Assembly (NCBI GenBank): GCA_032622095.1
Contig: CP136063.1
Coordinates: 64,867,897-64,931,896, forward strand
Source of the DNA: Siphonodentalium dalli
Lineage: Eukaryota > Mollusca > Scaphopoda > Gadilida > Siphonodentaliidae
DNA length: 64,000 bases
Direction: 5' to 3'
Program-made: the position numbers and the translations under genes
In this document: in pieces, positions 33,828 to 45,892 of the stretch
Layout of the letters: each line of letters starts with the position of its first letter
Numbering within the stretch: the stretch's first letter is position 1
The notes under the pieces: generated by a model
Databases searched by the model: none
Seen by the model: only the letters and a program-made list of their open reading frames with translations
What the model was told of the DNA's origin: nothing

Positions 33828-34879
33828 TCTAGGAAGTAATTACAGAGGCGTGGTTAAATTACAGAGGCGTGGTTAAATCGGAAACGAGATTCCCCAATTT
33901 GTTCACACAATGTCATGTTACTGCCAAGGTAATTAATTACTGAAAGCTTCCACTGCATAGATACTGGTACTTCAGAGTAATACCTCTTGTAAAACATTGT
34001 AATGTGTGAAACCATCTTATTGAGGGCTGCATATTGTCTTTTAAATGAACCTGGTAATTTGTTTCATGTTAGGGGGTCATAGAGGACCGCAACCTCATCA
34101 TATGTCAGAGTTATGGAGGCATGGACTCGGTGTGAGTCCTATGGTATTCCAATGTTAATGTGACACTTACTAGTAGGTAGTACTACTAGGACCCATAAAT
34201 TCAAATAATTTTAGAATTTGTGTTGTCTTGTCTATAAATATATGTTAGTATGTAATGTTCGTATATTCTATAACTCAACATTAAAACTCTAGATTATGAT
34301 TCCGATCATAGCTATTTATTATCGGCAAGGGATGATCGGCCTACCATTTACATTTTACATTTAATCAATCTCCTATTATGTATCCAGATTTCTCCTCTTT
34401 CACTTGCATGGATCCAACATGTAAAGTTGAGACTACATTTGTTTTACATATACCTGTAAGCCCAAAGCCATTAGTGGTGGACAACTCTATAAGACATAAT
34501 GATAACATTCCCTCTTTGTGAATGTCATTTCGCATGAAAATCTTTAGCTAATGCTAGTTGGAGATGGACAAATAACACTGGGGATAATTGTTTATTAACA
34601 AGTGAATAATGGAGCTATACTCTGGAGACGCCTGTCAGCATCTGGGCTGTGTGCTGTGTTTGTTTATTTTTATAAAGTCTCACATTCCTATAATCTGATC
34701 TCACACCTCACTGCACTGCAGAAATGAAATGACAGTGATGGCCAAGTGTCATTAACTCCCACATAGGTCTCTGCTGTCTGCTGTATATAGACTTGTGTCT
34801 GTCCAGTGATACCTATCAAAGCAATATTCAAGTGACATATACCTGGTACAGTCTCCTAATTTTATTGAGTTAAAATTAT
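33828..34879. other. Single-copy sequence with host of family B insertion
   Basis: It contains a two-copy 20-bp repeat (ACAGAGGCGTGGTTAAAT) at about 33842-33880. From about 34830 the sequence matches 41760-41806 and continues after the family B insertion, at 35648. Confidence 0.5.
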
Positions 34880-35647
34880 TATACCCCCCGTACGAAGTAG
34901 CGGGGGTATACTGGAGTCAGCTTGTCCGTCCGTCCGTCGTCCGTCCGTGGACACAAATTTGTCCGGAGTTTTTCTCAGTCGTTTTTTGATCAATTTTCTT
35001 GAAACTTGGCACAGACATAAAACACCATGGGAACCTGTGCACCTGCGATTATGACGTCTGTCGGACCATTTTTGGTGGAGTTATCCGCCTTATTCGACTT
35101 AGAAATTTTTCGCAACATGTATACTTTTGTCAGAGCTTTTATTCCTACATTTTTTGGTCAATTCTTTTTAAACGTGGCACAGATATTTAGTACCATGGGA
35201 ACTTGTGCACCTGCAATTATGACGTCTGTCCGACATTTTTTGGTGGAGTTATCCCCCTTTTTCGACTTAGAAATTGTTTTGCAACATGCATAATTTTTTC
35301 CGAGCTTTTATTCCTACATTTTTCAGTCAATGTTTTTTAATCTTGGCACTGATATTTAGTACCATGGGAACCTGTGCACCTGCGATTATGACGTCTGTCC
35401 GACTTTTCTTGGTGGAGTTATTCCCCTTTTTCAACTTAGAAATTTTTTCACAACATGCATAATTTTGTCCAAGCTTTATTCCTACATTTTTCGGTCAATA
35501 GGTTTAAGATTAGGGTTATGGTTGTACACCTGCAATGGGAACTGTTATTTTATTATTTTAACTAAATGTTTACTGACATGTGAACCATCTTAGTATTTTA
35601 AACACAGGGGGGTATCCGTAGTCCCATTGGGACAGTCACACCTCTAG
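34880..35647 (+). mobile_element. Helitron/Helentron-like family B element
   Basis: It begins TATACCCCCCGTACG with a short hairpin, has a CGTCCGTCC tract, three ~170-bp units (GGAACCTGTGCACC), and ends with hairpin GTCCCATTGGGAC followed by CTCTAG and T. A related empty site is visible at about 41806, where TTAA is uninterrupted. Insertion between T residues fits Helitron-type elements. Frames inside are repeat by-products. Confidence 0.7.
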
Positions 35648-35879
35648 TTAATCCTGGTCATCAATTGTACTGGCTATATTATATTGTTCATTTATTCATT
35701 ATGTTATATCTCCAGGTTTCTCTTCCTTCACTTGCTTGGATTTTTGTTGTTAAAAATTAACTCTTCTCAACATTGCTGATATTTTAACAGAAATACTTGC
35801 TATCTGATATATCTCGTTTTATGTTGGATAGTTTTGACACACTCTTTGCCCCTATTGAATGATTCATTTATGTATATGT

Positions 35880-36336
35880 ACCCATACCATAGTATGGGTC
35901 ACATAGCTACATCATCTGAATTTACCATTCGTCGTTCATCCGTCTGTCTGTCCATCTATCCGAAGACACTTTATGCATGATGTGATAACAAACATTTTCA
36001 TTCGATCGAAACCAAATTTTCTATCTGTGTTTCTCAGCCCAAGTACGAGTTTGATTGTGGGTTTGATCAGAGTTTTTTTTAAGGAGTTATGGCCCTTCTT
36101 CGACTCAGAATTCACGCATTCTGCAATAACTCAAATCAAATTTATCTGATTGAAACCAAATTTTGAATGTGAGTTTCTTAGCCCAAAATACAGATAGAAT
36201 TAATAATTTGTGTTTAATTCAATTATGTCCCTTTTTAAAAAAGATAGGATTTTAGCATCCAAGCTGAAAATAGCTAATCACTATTGCCAAGGTATGGATT
36301 AAACATATGCCAATCGTTATCGGTCTCTCGTTTCAG
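35880..36336 (+). mobile_element. Helentron-like family C element
   Basis: It starts CCCATACCATAGTATGGG, has the GTCTGTCTGTCC tract and two units with TTTCTCAGCCCAAAATACAG, and ends with CGCCAAGG-type sequence and a decayed GCCAATCGTTATCGG hairpin. Its terminus abuts the exon at 36337. Confidence 0.6.
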
Positions 36337-36398
36337 TCTGAAAATAACGAAAACGAAGAGACACATGATAGCGACTGGGATTTATCACCCTATATGAT
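36337..36398 (+). CDS. Putative 62-bp exon, homologous to 19699-19755
   Basis: The exon is preceded by TCTCTCGTTTCAG and followed by GTGAGTATACC. It encodes SENNENEETHDSDWDLSPYM. The DWDLS core and about 150 bp of the following intron match the exon at 19699, so the two derive from one duplicated exon plus intron; the lengths (57 and 62) differ in phase. The 3' splice-site region lies in the end of a family C element. Function unknown. Confidence 0.3.
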
Positions 36399-36580
36399 GT
36401 GAGTATACCTATTGATTACGTTTGTAAATTTATATTATAAGATGAACTAATAACATTGTAACGAGGTCGATGCATGCTGATTACAGGATAATGTCAACAA
36501 ACAAACATTGAATTTTTGTTTTTGTAACTGCATGTTGAAAACAGTTTCACCGTTTAAATCCGCATAGCAGGGGTGCTTAA

Positions 36581-36769
36581 CCCTTTACCCAACAAAACAG
36601 CCAAAAACGCCCAAATAAAGCTCCAACAGCCTAAAATATCTTCGGTCTGTCTCAATAACACTATACAAATATGGATATCATTGGAACTGGTTCAATTACC
36701 ACATTGTGATGGTTACAGTTATGCCCTGTGCGAATGCATTGTCACAAGGTCGTTCTGTTGGGTAAAGAG
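36581..36769 (-). mobile_element. TTAA MITE with internal deletion
   Basis: Same subfamily and orientation as 9684-10075, flanked by TTAA (36577-36580 and 36770-36773) with CCCTTTACCCAACA ends. Only 189 bp remain: both hairpins are gone except for the first arm stub. Confidence 0.8.
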
Positions 36770-36945
36770 TTAACAAACAAAACTAAATCGAGCCAGGTTC
36801 TAAGTGCAAACAATAAGTACTGCACGACTTTAGATTCAAATAAAGTAAACTGAATACGAGATACAGTAATCCAATCACGTCTACTATGGCTGAAATTATC
36901 TGCACATACGCGTATAATTCCGCAGTTCTACAATTATTATTATCC

Positions 36946-37373
36946 CCTGCAAAATTGGGTGCCGTCCGTCCATCCCGAATTTGTAAGTCATAACTTGAAC
37001 AAATGTTAACGGATTTAAAAGATTTGTGGTATATGATTTCACCTGACCATTACCTAGAATGAGTTCGCAAGCCAGGTCAGGCCGGTTATTTTTACCAGAG
37101 TTCTTGGACTTTGTTTATTATTTTTGTTGAATTTACCAAATAGTAAATAGACCACATCACAGGGCTCATTTCCACAAATGTCAACGGATTTCAAAGATTT
37201 TGGTATATGAGTTCACATGACCAGTATCTAGAATGAGTTTGTAAACCAGGTCTGGCCAGATTTTTTCAGCAGAGTTATTGGACTTATGGAAATGGATGAT
37301 GTCACATGGTTAATTTCCAAAAATGTCAGTCCTAAAATGAGTTTGCAAATCAGGCTTTTTGACAAAATCCCAC
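36946..37373 (+). mobile_element. Helentron-like family E fragment
   Basis: TATTATTATCCCCTGC start, CCGTCCGTCC tract and two to three ~170-bp units (AACGGATTTCAAAGATTT, AGAATGAGTTTG). Its sequence is cut by the 37382-45628 transposon. Confidence 0.5.
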
Positions 37374-38600
37374 CTCTTGTTTAGAGCTGAAACAGTTAGA
37401 CGGTTAACCGGTTAGCATCTTTTTAGCGATGTAACCGGTTAGAAAAAAATGAACTGGACATAACCGCATCCCGGTGTCAGTTGAATGTGAAAGCGAATAA
37501 TCCTCAAAATATTAGGTTAAATGATGCAAAACTAATACTAAATCGCGTGTCACCGATAGTAGAGTGCAATGCAAGCATTAATTGGTACACGCGGTAGTAT
37601 CAGTTACTTATAGTGTAGCGGTCAACTCTGAAAAGGCCTCTAGTTTTTGACATACCCCTCCCGGTAGTATAACTAGTTGAAACTTGGCATATATCACCAC
37701 TGGAACATTGTGCAAACGAATATGTGTGTCTCAGATGACGAAACCGAGTGCCAAGAAATGAAAATCGGCATTTTATGGTAAAAACAACGAAAAAACACGA
37801 TATTTCGGAAATTCAGAATCTTTATTTGAAATTTATATAATTTTGCATAAAACATACATACATTCTGTTTAGAGGATATAAATCAAGTTATCAAAAGGGG
37901 AAAATGCTAACCTGTGGGTATCGGGTTATCATAACTCGCAGTTTTGGGATTTTTTTCATAAAATTTCCCCTTTTTTCACTCTTAATCCATAATGTAAACC
38001 GCGAGTGATCAGTGTCCGTACAATTAATTCCGGCGTGTTATATATTAAAATTTTATGCATTTATATGGTAACATAAAAACATGCGCATTATAAAGATAGG
38101 TTTCGTATTGCCTTCGTATAACCTAATTTATTAACCCTCCCCCCTAAATGCGATTTTTGTCAACTTTGAATGAAAACTGAAAATGTCAATGACACATTTA
38201 AATGATTAGCGATCCAAAATAATAAAATCCAAAATCAAGTCAAACTATGTCCAGGTACAACATAACATCCACAATATAGGCATATGGTCTTGCTTGAACT
38301 TGTGCAGAAAGCACAATTAACCCATAGAGTTTGCTCACGAGTGTTATCATTCAGAGCTGGCATATCAATAATAGACCATTTTCATGGGACATCATCGTCG
38401 CTGTCATAAACATCTACAGAGTGTTCCCTGCTGTTAGGACAATCAGCCGAACATCCACATATATCGATGCACTTCATGCCTGCATTTGCATTTAGCTGAC
38501 AAACTGCAGTCTTTGTGCTCACAAAAGAGATGAGTTAGGTCCAGGGACGTGGCTAGAGCGTATCTGTTGGGGGGTGTCGACCTTGGGAAATTCCAACTGC

Positions 38601-39350
38601 ACTCCCCCCCCCCCCCCTTGAATCAGAATCAGACAAAACACAAGTTTTGCATAATTCCATTTGCACCCTCCCCCTTGCACCTCAGTGTTCAGACCTAACA
38701 TCCTATATATTCATAAACCATGGTTCTATATTCCCGGTATGAACAATTGCATAAATCCTAACATCTAGTGGTCTAACTCCAGACAAATGCACACGGCTAC
38801 TGGCAAGAGACCAGGACACACCGGGCTGACCATGGTTGTTCGGCCCGGTGTGAGAAAATTTTGAAAACTATACAAGATCGCAAATCCTAGCATCTAGACT
38901 GGCCTCAACTGAAGCTTTCCTAGTGTTGGAAATTTCAAACCTCATACCCCCTCCCTCAGGTTGGAAAATTCTCCAACGGATGACCATTTCAGTCCACACG
39001 TTTGACCAAATGTAGTAAAATATTGTTTTGTTAAACTAATTATAGCAGTTTTGTATTGGCCACGGGGGAGGGACAATGACACACCGGGCCGAACCATACC
39101 GGGCCGACCATGGTTCGGGCCGGTGTGGGAACATTTTCAAATCTGAACAAGAAAATTGAAAAATCCTAGCACCAAGCCTTCCTAGAGTTGGAAATTTCAA
39201 ACCTGACACCCCCCACTTAGGTTGGAACATTTCCAACTGATGACAATTCCACTGACAATGTTGACCAAATGTATGACAATATTGTTTTCTTAAATTAACT
39301 AGAAGTTTTTGACTGGCCACGGCCCACGGGGAGGGACCGGACACAAGCTT
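38601..39350. repeat. C-run and two to three ~265-bp tandem units
   Basis: A C17-type run at about 38601-38618 is followed by direct repeats starting near 38810 and 39075, each with a hairpin of the ACCGGGC..GCCCGGTGT type and the sequence TTGGAAATTTCAAACCT. Located inside the 8.2-kb transposon, on the 3' side of its gene. Confidence 0.6.
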
Positions 39351-39539
39351 TCCACAAAATAGGAAAATATGCAAATATTGGTCCAAAAACAATTAATTCC
39401 CCCAATAAATTGTTTGAAAATCAAACTACAAGAACATTTTCAACCTATTGTTGGTGTGAACTTTCCAACTAATGTTTTGGCTGTTGAAAATTTTGACCAA
39501 AGTTGGAGGGTGAGACCCCCCCAACCCCCACCCACTGTG

Positions 39540-40974
39540 TCGCCACGTCTCTGGTCAGGGTTTCTACTTCCGCTGGTGCAGGATCTTTCAGAAACATGAC
39601 GGGATCCATAGACCCATCAACGACTTGCCACCCCATGTCTTCTGGACTCAACGTGAATGGATCAGAGGTGTGACTCAGACACCAGATGTGTGTTTGGTAT
39701 TTGGCCCTTTTTATGCTGCATAAACGCGTCGTCCGTTGGCGGCAGAGCTGCAGCTGTCTTATCAGAAGCGGAAGCAAGGTGGTAGCGAATTTCGTCGAAG
39801 TCGACAAATTTGCCCAACTTTCTTTTCGTTGACATAAAACAGCATAGCGTATTTTCTTGCAATTTGAATGGCTTCCTGATTTGTGCTGCTTGTCCCGAAA
39901 TGGCGTAGTGCACCTGATGCATCGACGTTCTTCGTGAGCACAGAAAAGGCGGTTTTCTTCTCCACTTTGAAAAAAGAACTTGTCGTGTCACACCCAGTTA
40001 ATGCATTGATAGCAGGTAGACAAGAACATATGTCACCACCAAGGGTTTTAGCTATGTCATGTATAGGCACGTAACGATGACATATGGTGGTTTTCCCAGC
40101 ATGGCCAGCATTCATGAAAACTGTGCTTCCGATAAGGCCCTTTGACATGTAGTATACAAGGAGCACCATTACATCAGTGCCATCACACTTAACTACGATA
40201 CGATCTATATTGTTGGCAATCATAACACAATGAAAGATCATCCTCGTATCCGCCTCTTCGTGTGTTGACGAAAGCGCTGTTGTGACCTTCGATTCCTCTT
40301 CATACACGCACTTCACTAGCAGAGGGTCTTCGAAACCGCCTGCTAGCGTGAGCTTAGTTGCTTCATCTAGATATTCAACCGATTTCTCAAACAAGTAGTT
40401 GGACACGAAAGCTGCCAAAGAAGACTTGTTTTCAGCGTGTGTGAGGAATCGTCAGTAATTTGGAACTGGTCGAGTCCCCATGACCACATACGTGCGACCT
40501 TGATCAGAACTTGCCCTTCTTTGTCGTTCCATACTCTTCGCAGATTTGTCGTGATCGTAGTTAACGATCGAAGACAAGGATAACTTCTTGTACCCCAGAT
40601 TGCTTCCACAGATATATCAGTCATTTGAGTACAATGCCGGCGAGATCATCAAATGGCGTGAAGTTGTTTTCTGATAGGGTGAAGAGAAGCGCTATTGCAT
40701 CGATGATATACGTTGTTTTAACTCCCGTGGCTGGGTCTGGAAGGGAGTTCATCTGTGGACAATGTGATTCTAGCTTCGCAGCAAGGTCAGCTTTGTTGGT
40801 TTTACGAAAGGTGCCATCTGGATTGAAAAGAGATGGCGGGTACTGTCGCCAGTTCGTGCTTTAAAACAGTCTGTATACTAACGTCTCTGTTTTTGGCGAC
40901 AATCAACAACATTCTAAACAACACCTCAGGATCCAACGATATGATCTTGCCTTTTGATGTTATCGGCTTTTTAT
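39540..40974 (-). pseudogene. Cargo protein of the 8.2-kb element, C-terminal half (FEN/PIN-like motifs)
   Basis: On the minus strand, in order: KGKIISLDPEVLFRMLLIVA and VLKHELATVP (from 40974); KTTYIIDAIALLFTLSENNF; ILVFDR; KSAKSMERQRRA and PVPNY-stop-RFLTHAENK (TGA at 40452-40454); LAGGFEDP; THEEADTRMIFHC; KCDGTDVMVLLVYYM; NALTGCDTTSSF; finally LPPTDDAF, YQTHIWCLSHTSDPF and MGWQV near 39600. I recognise this as a multicopy family of unnamed proteins in cnidarians and molluscs. The order of acidic motifs (FDR, HEEADTR, DGTDV, GCDTTS) resembles FEN/XPG/PIN-type nucleases; that is an inference. The longest intact frame is 39762-40418 (218 codons). At least four frame slips plus the stop make it a pseudogene. 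Confidence 0.65.
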
Positions 40975-42164
40975 GTTTACCCATACCATAGTATGGTAAA
41001 CATAGTGTCGTTGCCCGGATTGACCACTCGTCGTTGGTCCGTCTGTCTGTCCGTCTGTCCGTAGACACTTTACGAGTAATGCGATAACTCAAAACATTTT
41101 TTATCTGATTGGAACCAAATTTGGTATGCGAGTTTCACAGCCCAAAATACAGATCGAGTTCGAATATGGGTTTGATCCGAGTTTTACGGAGTTATGGCCC
41201 TCTTTCGACTTAGAATTCATGGATGCTACGATAACTAAAAAAAATATTATCTCATGAGAACCAAATTTGGTATGTGAGTTTCTCTATCTAAAATACAATT
41301 CGAGTTCGAATATGGGTTTGATCAGATTATTTTTAATGGAGTTATGGTCCTTTGATATAGAATTCATCCATGCTTCGATAGCTCAACCAGTTATCGTCTG
41401 ATAGGAACCAAATTTGGTATGTGAGTTTCTCAACTCAAAATACAGATCAAGTTTGAATATGGGTTAGATCCTGTTTTTTTATACCAGAGTTATGGCCCTT
41501 TTTAACTAAGGATTGAACAGATTCGATATTTTTATGCTTATCATGTAGAACCATAGCAGCTAACCCCTGTGATATCAGTTAGCACTGAGAGAGAGAATAG
41601 ATTAACTTGTATTATTGGAAATTAGAGTTATTTTTAGCCATCATATTGTCACAGTGGAAGGTGTAATTGGACACCTTTACACAAGGTGTAAAATCTTCTG
41701 AGCAGTAACTGTTATTTATTGTATTTCCATACAGCTCTCTGGTTTAGGATATCAATGCAGTGTTCCAGTGACATACCTGTACCTAATTTTATTGAGTTAA
41801 AATTGTTAACCCTTGTCATCAATTTTATGCTTTTGTATATTTTTGATGTAATCATTCTCCTATTATATCCCTTTCACTTGTATGGATTTTTGTGGTTAAA
41901 ATGAACCCTTAATTCTCAACATTCCTTATACTTAGCAGAAATACCTTTCATCTGATATATCTCATTTTATTGAGATGTATTTAAATTTTGTATGTGAATT
42001 TCTCAGCCCAAAATACAGATAGATTTCGAATTTGGGTTTGATCCATTTTTTTATATTTTAAACAGAGTTATGGCTTATGGATTTTCATGTCAGAACTGAA
42101 AATAGCTGATCACTATCGCCAAGGTATGGGTTAAACATCTGCCGATCGTGATCGGCCGATCGTT
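40975..42164 (+). mobile_element. Helentron-like family C element nested in the cargo gene
   Basis: It starts ACCATAGTATGG-type palindrome with CGTCGTTGGTCC/GTCTGTCC tract, has several ~120-bp units (TTTGGTATGTGAGTTTCTC), and ends with hairpin GCCGATCGTGATCGGC just before 42164. Removing it would rejoin protein-coding sequence of the host gene on both sides (VVTFIN then KHKKPITSKGK). Confidence 0.7.
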
Positions 42165-43524
42165 CATATTAATAAAGGTCACTACCGTTGGATTTGGCAC
42201 CTTCTGCCAGAAGCTCACCTGTTTAGTATCCGAAGAGAGTCTTTGGGCGAATAATTCCGCGGCAGTGGTCTTGGCCTTACTCAAACACACAGCCAACGCC
42301 TGTGGTACTTTTTGGCTTGCAATGAGTCCAGTAGATATGTTTATGAGGTCGCTTGGAACAGAGTTTAAATCGAACGGATTTTGCCAGTCATTTGTCAACA
42401 AGGAAACCATCCTCGATACATCGCGTTCATCTCGGGAAACTCGGATAGGAGATAATTCCTCGTGTTTTGTCTTGTCAGGCTTGTCGTTCACAAGTGCTTT
42501 CATCGCAGAGGCATACTCCCCAGATACATTCCTGATCAAAATCCACCTCACTCTGGCTCCTTTTCCAAGAGTAAAGCCAACGACACCACCATGACTCTTG
42601 CACTCTCTATTAACTGATTGCTCCAAAGCCTGATCCGTCGGTACACCGTTGAAAGCCTGTGACGATCGTCGAACCACGAACGCCCCACGTTGCATCTGTG
42701 TGTACGAATCTGGGTGAGTTGTTTCCATGTCAATCATTTCTGCGATGTACACCGGTACCCACTTTGAGTAGTTGTTCTTTCCGGCGGCAGTGAACCATGG
42801 TACGGTTTCCGGACAGAATCAAGGTGTAAGCTAAAATTACAGTCCCGGACAGCTCGTAACAACCTGAGTAATATCAAGCCCGCACACAGAAAGTCGTACC
42901 AATATGCGAATGTGTGTGACGCTTCTATGCCAATTCTATGGCAAATTCGTTCAACTTTATCATTGTCGTCGATACTTCTGCCATTGCAACATCAATCACC
43001 TCCGTCACAGGCAAGTGGTCTCCCAGCGAAAAGGCCTGTTCCATTGTGTCGATGTGGTTTGACAAATCTGTTGATAACAATTCTGATTCGTGGTTCTACA
43101 TCCACTCGGATGCTGCATCCACAAAAACTCTGCACAATATAATTCCCCGGACTGCCCTTGAATACCGTTTTCCTTGTAACATTTGTTGTGCAGTCTGTGG
43201 TGCATAAGCATCTGACTCCACTAAGAGTGAAAGCAATCCACCATCTCTGTATAGCTTGCCAATCGCAGCATTGAATGCCATTGCAAGGTGCATTCCACCC
43301 AATCTCATGGTAACTTTATCGTTGATGTCATAAGGCCCCTGCCAGACCACCTCTTGTGCTTTCTTATATATATGGCCATGCATATCAGCGGTCACAAGGA
43401 TATGGTGCGAATATGTAGGCTTCAGCACTCTAAAAAGAGTTAGCATACGGTAGATATCAGTAACAGGGGTTGGTAACGCGATCTGCTGCCCCTCCACATC
43501 CCCTGCACATACACCACTGATCAT
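42165..43524 (-). pseudogene. Cargo protein of the 8.2-kb element, N-terminal half
   Basis: From 43524 leftwards: TPVTDIYRMLTLF, HHILVTADMHGHIYKKAQE, VVWQGPYDI, RLGGMHLAMAFNAAIGKLY, LVESDAYAPQTAQQMLQGK; then, in other frames, DFLCAGLILLRLLRAVRD and FSLHLDSVRK; then IAEMIDMETTHPDSYTQ, RGAFVVRRSS, DQALEQSVNRECKSHGG, GFTLGKGARVRWILIRNV, and on to FWQKVPNPTVVTFIN at 42165. This is the N-terminal two-thirds of the same protein family as 39540-40974; the motif series RLGG.H..MA, G.FVVRRS, DQALEQ.(V/I)NR matches family members I recall. No known enzymatic domain in this half. The expected longer N-terminus upstream of 43524 was not found; a TTTATAGTGCAG acceptor-like sequence there may mark a lost exon. 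Frame slips near 43095 and 42770. Confidence 0.65.
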
Positions 43525-43529
43525 ACATA

Positions 43530-45540
43530 TCTTTCTGCACTATAAATAGACATTCATAGGTGTTGAATGGTACATATTATCAGCTGTGTGTGCAAGGAAG
43601 TCGGAGGAACATCGAAATGTGTTATTTATTGCCTATCGTGGACACATAATATGCTCTGTTACTGTCTAGAATGCGGAATCTCACAGTGCCTAGATGCATG
43701 CCAGGATTCGGACTTTCAATGCACGTGGTTAAAGGAAATACACATTAACCCCATCCACAATAATGATTTATTAACTATATATTTTACGTACAACATTCAT
43801 GCAAAATCGTATGTTCCATCACATGGAAACAAAAATACAGACATCTCATTAAAGACTAATTCGATTTGACACCCAACTGAAGTCCGCGTGGAAGTTTATG
43901 GACAAATTTTTGTTGCAACAAATACATCTGGTCATTCATAGAAGGGTTCTTTTATGAGCGGCATCCGATTTCTCAAAACACGGGGTAGGGTAGTTGAAAC
44001 GCTAAAATCTAATAAATGCAAAGACTATTTTGGAACATGTTTGGTATCAAATTGAATGTTATATAATATAGATGTTTTCTAGAAATGCGCTGTATCCAAC
44101 CAGTGCACGCAGTTCCGTACATATCAGGTCGAAAATGTAAGTCATATTTTTTTCGGAAATTTAGGTAATAATTTCAACAAAATTATTTGTTTTATTTACT
44201 CTGTGCATAATATTAGGATTTCTGACCCAAATTGTTGTACACCAATTTAAACCGGTCAATTTGAGCGTTTTCATTGCATCCATTGGCCAATTGTGATGCG
44301 TAATGTGGGAAAAATTAAATATTTTTTATCGAAAAATGTCGTTTTTCGCATCTTGGCACGCGGAATCGAAAGGGCAAAACATCATTTCCAGACGAAGAAT
44401 ATGATACTTGGATCGAAAAAGATCGAATCAAGTAGTTATACCTCCGGGATGGGTACATGCCACAATTTGAGAGTTGACCGCTACACTATTAGTAGCAATT
44501 CTCGAACTGTCTGGAAGTGTCCGCGACCTTCAATCAATTCCGACCCTTTGAAGTTTTCTTCCGACAAAAGCACGTGTGCAGTCATTATGTATCAAGTCTG
44601 AATGCACAGAAGGAAGTGACAACGTAAAAGTGGCGTTGTGTGGTAATGCGTGCTTTCGTAACTAAATAGTTAATACTGCACGAAGCAACATGGATTCAAA
44701 TTGGAATCACACCACGACATACTATATATAAAACTGTTTTACAGTGGGGTTTATAAAAACTATGTAAGTCGACAAAGTTTGAAGATTGAGATCAGCTCCA
44801 CAATGTCTTCACTCTTCCCGTTCTTCCTCCCTGTTGTGATTTAATATGATCAATTCAATTGAGTGACCAAACAGACATCGTAGTTGAAGCAACCCAAAAC
44901 TTCTTCAATAATCGTCCCTTTTATCAAGGAAATTGATGCTCCATGCTACTCTGTAACTGGTTGTGCCTGTGGGACTAATTAACACTCAATTTGGCAGTAA
45001 TTGCTATATGTTATGTGATTGCATACTAAAACCGAGGTTTTTTTTACCAAAAAAAAACGAAACCGAAATGTAAATTATATAACCTCCCAACACTAGTGTC
45101 CGCTATCATTATACTGACGAATAGCTCGAATATTGAATAGGACTGCGAGTCTGACCTAACTGACCTTCCTTTTTGTTCTATAGTTATTACTTTCTTGTCT
45201 TTATATATAATGCATTGGAGGATATACCAATGATGATAATGATATATTACAGATCTTTAATATATAGTTTTGTTACTCGTTTTACCAATACCCATACTAT
45301 TTTACTCGTTTTACAAATGCCCAAACATATGCTGATCACGGCAAATAAGCGATCTCCCCTGCCATTCACAAATTTCACTTGCTCATTCCCCATCACGAGA
45401 GCCAGCAAAAGAACAGTGAATGCGTGTTTTTGAATATCGTTAAATGCCGCGAATAAGGTCTTTATTTCAGCTACTACTTCTCACCTAGGTTTGTCCCTGG
45501 AGCATGGCATAATGTCGACATAATTAGTATGAGAGAAGTC
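43530..45540. other. 5' part of the 8.2-kb transposon, no recognised gene
   Basis: Two plus-strand frames (43567-43869, 44293-44601) have no recognisable domain. This is where an upstream exon or transposase would be expected; I find none. Confidence 0.4.
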
Positions 45541-45892
45541 CGCTAGAAATTTAGCGGTTAACCGGTTGAAATCTGGTTAACCCCGATGGTTAACCGGTTA
45601 GAAGAATGGGTCAACCGTTTCAGCTCTACTCTTGTTGAGAATGCACTTTCGACAGAGAACGCAAACATTATTGAGAATGCACTTCCCCAACTGCACATTT
45701 TGGCAGGGGATACCGCCTTCTGCGACTGATTGTTTACTTTCTTTTTCAGCTGCAAGACTATCCTGGAGCCAAAAGGTGCAAATTAATGCTTGCCGATACA
45801 CTCTGCAGCACTATGATCGATGTGCAATGTAAGAAGGGCACACTATATGAATATTTAAAAAGGTTCGAATGTCACCCAGCAAATATTATTAC

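Larger units (their letters stand above)
37382..45628 (-). mobile_element. 8.2-kb hAT-like TIR transposon with nuclease-like cargo
   Basis: Ends read TAGAGCTGAAAC on both sides (inverted), with several subterminal TAACCGGTTA motifs at each end. The element is flanked by a perfect 8-bp duplication CTCTTGTT at 37374-37381 and 45629-45636. TAG/CAG-type ends, subterminal repeats and 8-bp duplications are typical of hAT elements (P and Zisupton-type elements also duplicate 8 bp). The main coding content is one decayed minus-strand gene (43524 to about 39540); I recognise no transposase. A family C element is nested at 40975-42164. Confidence 0.85.
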
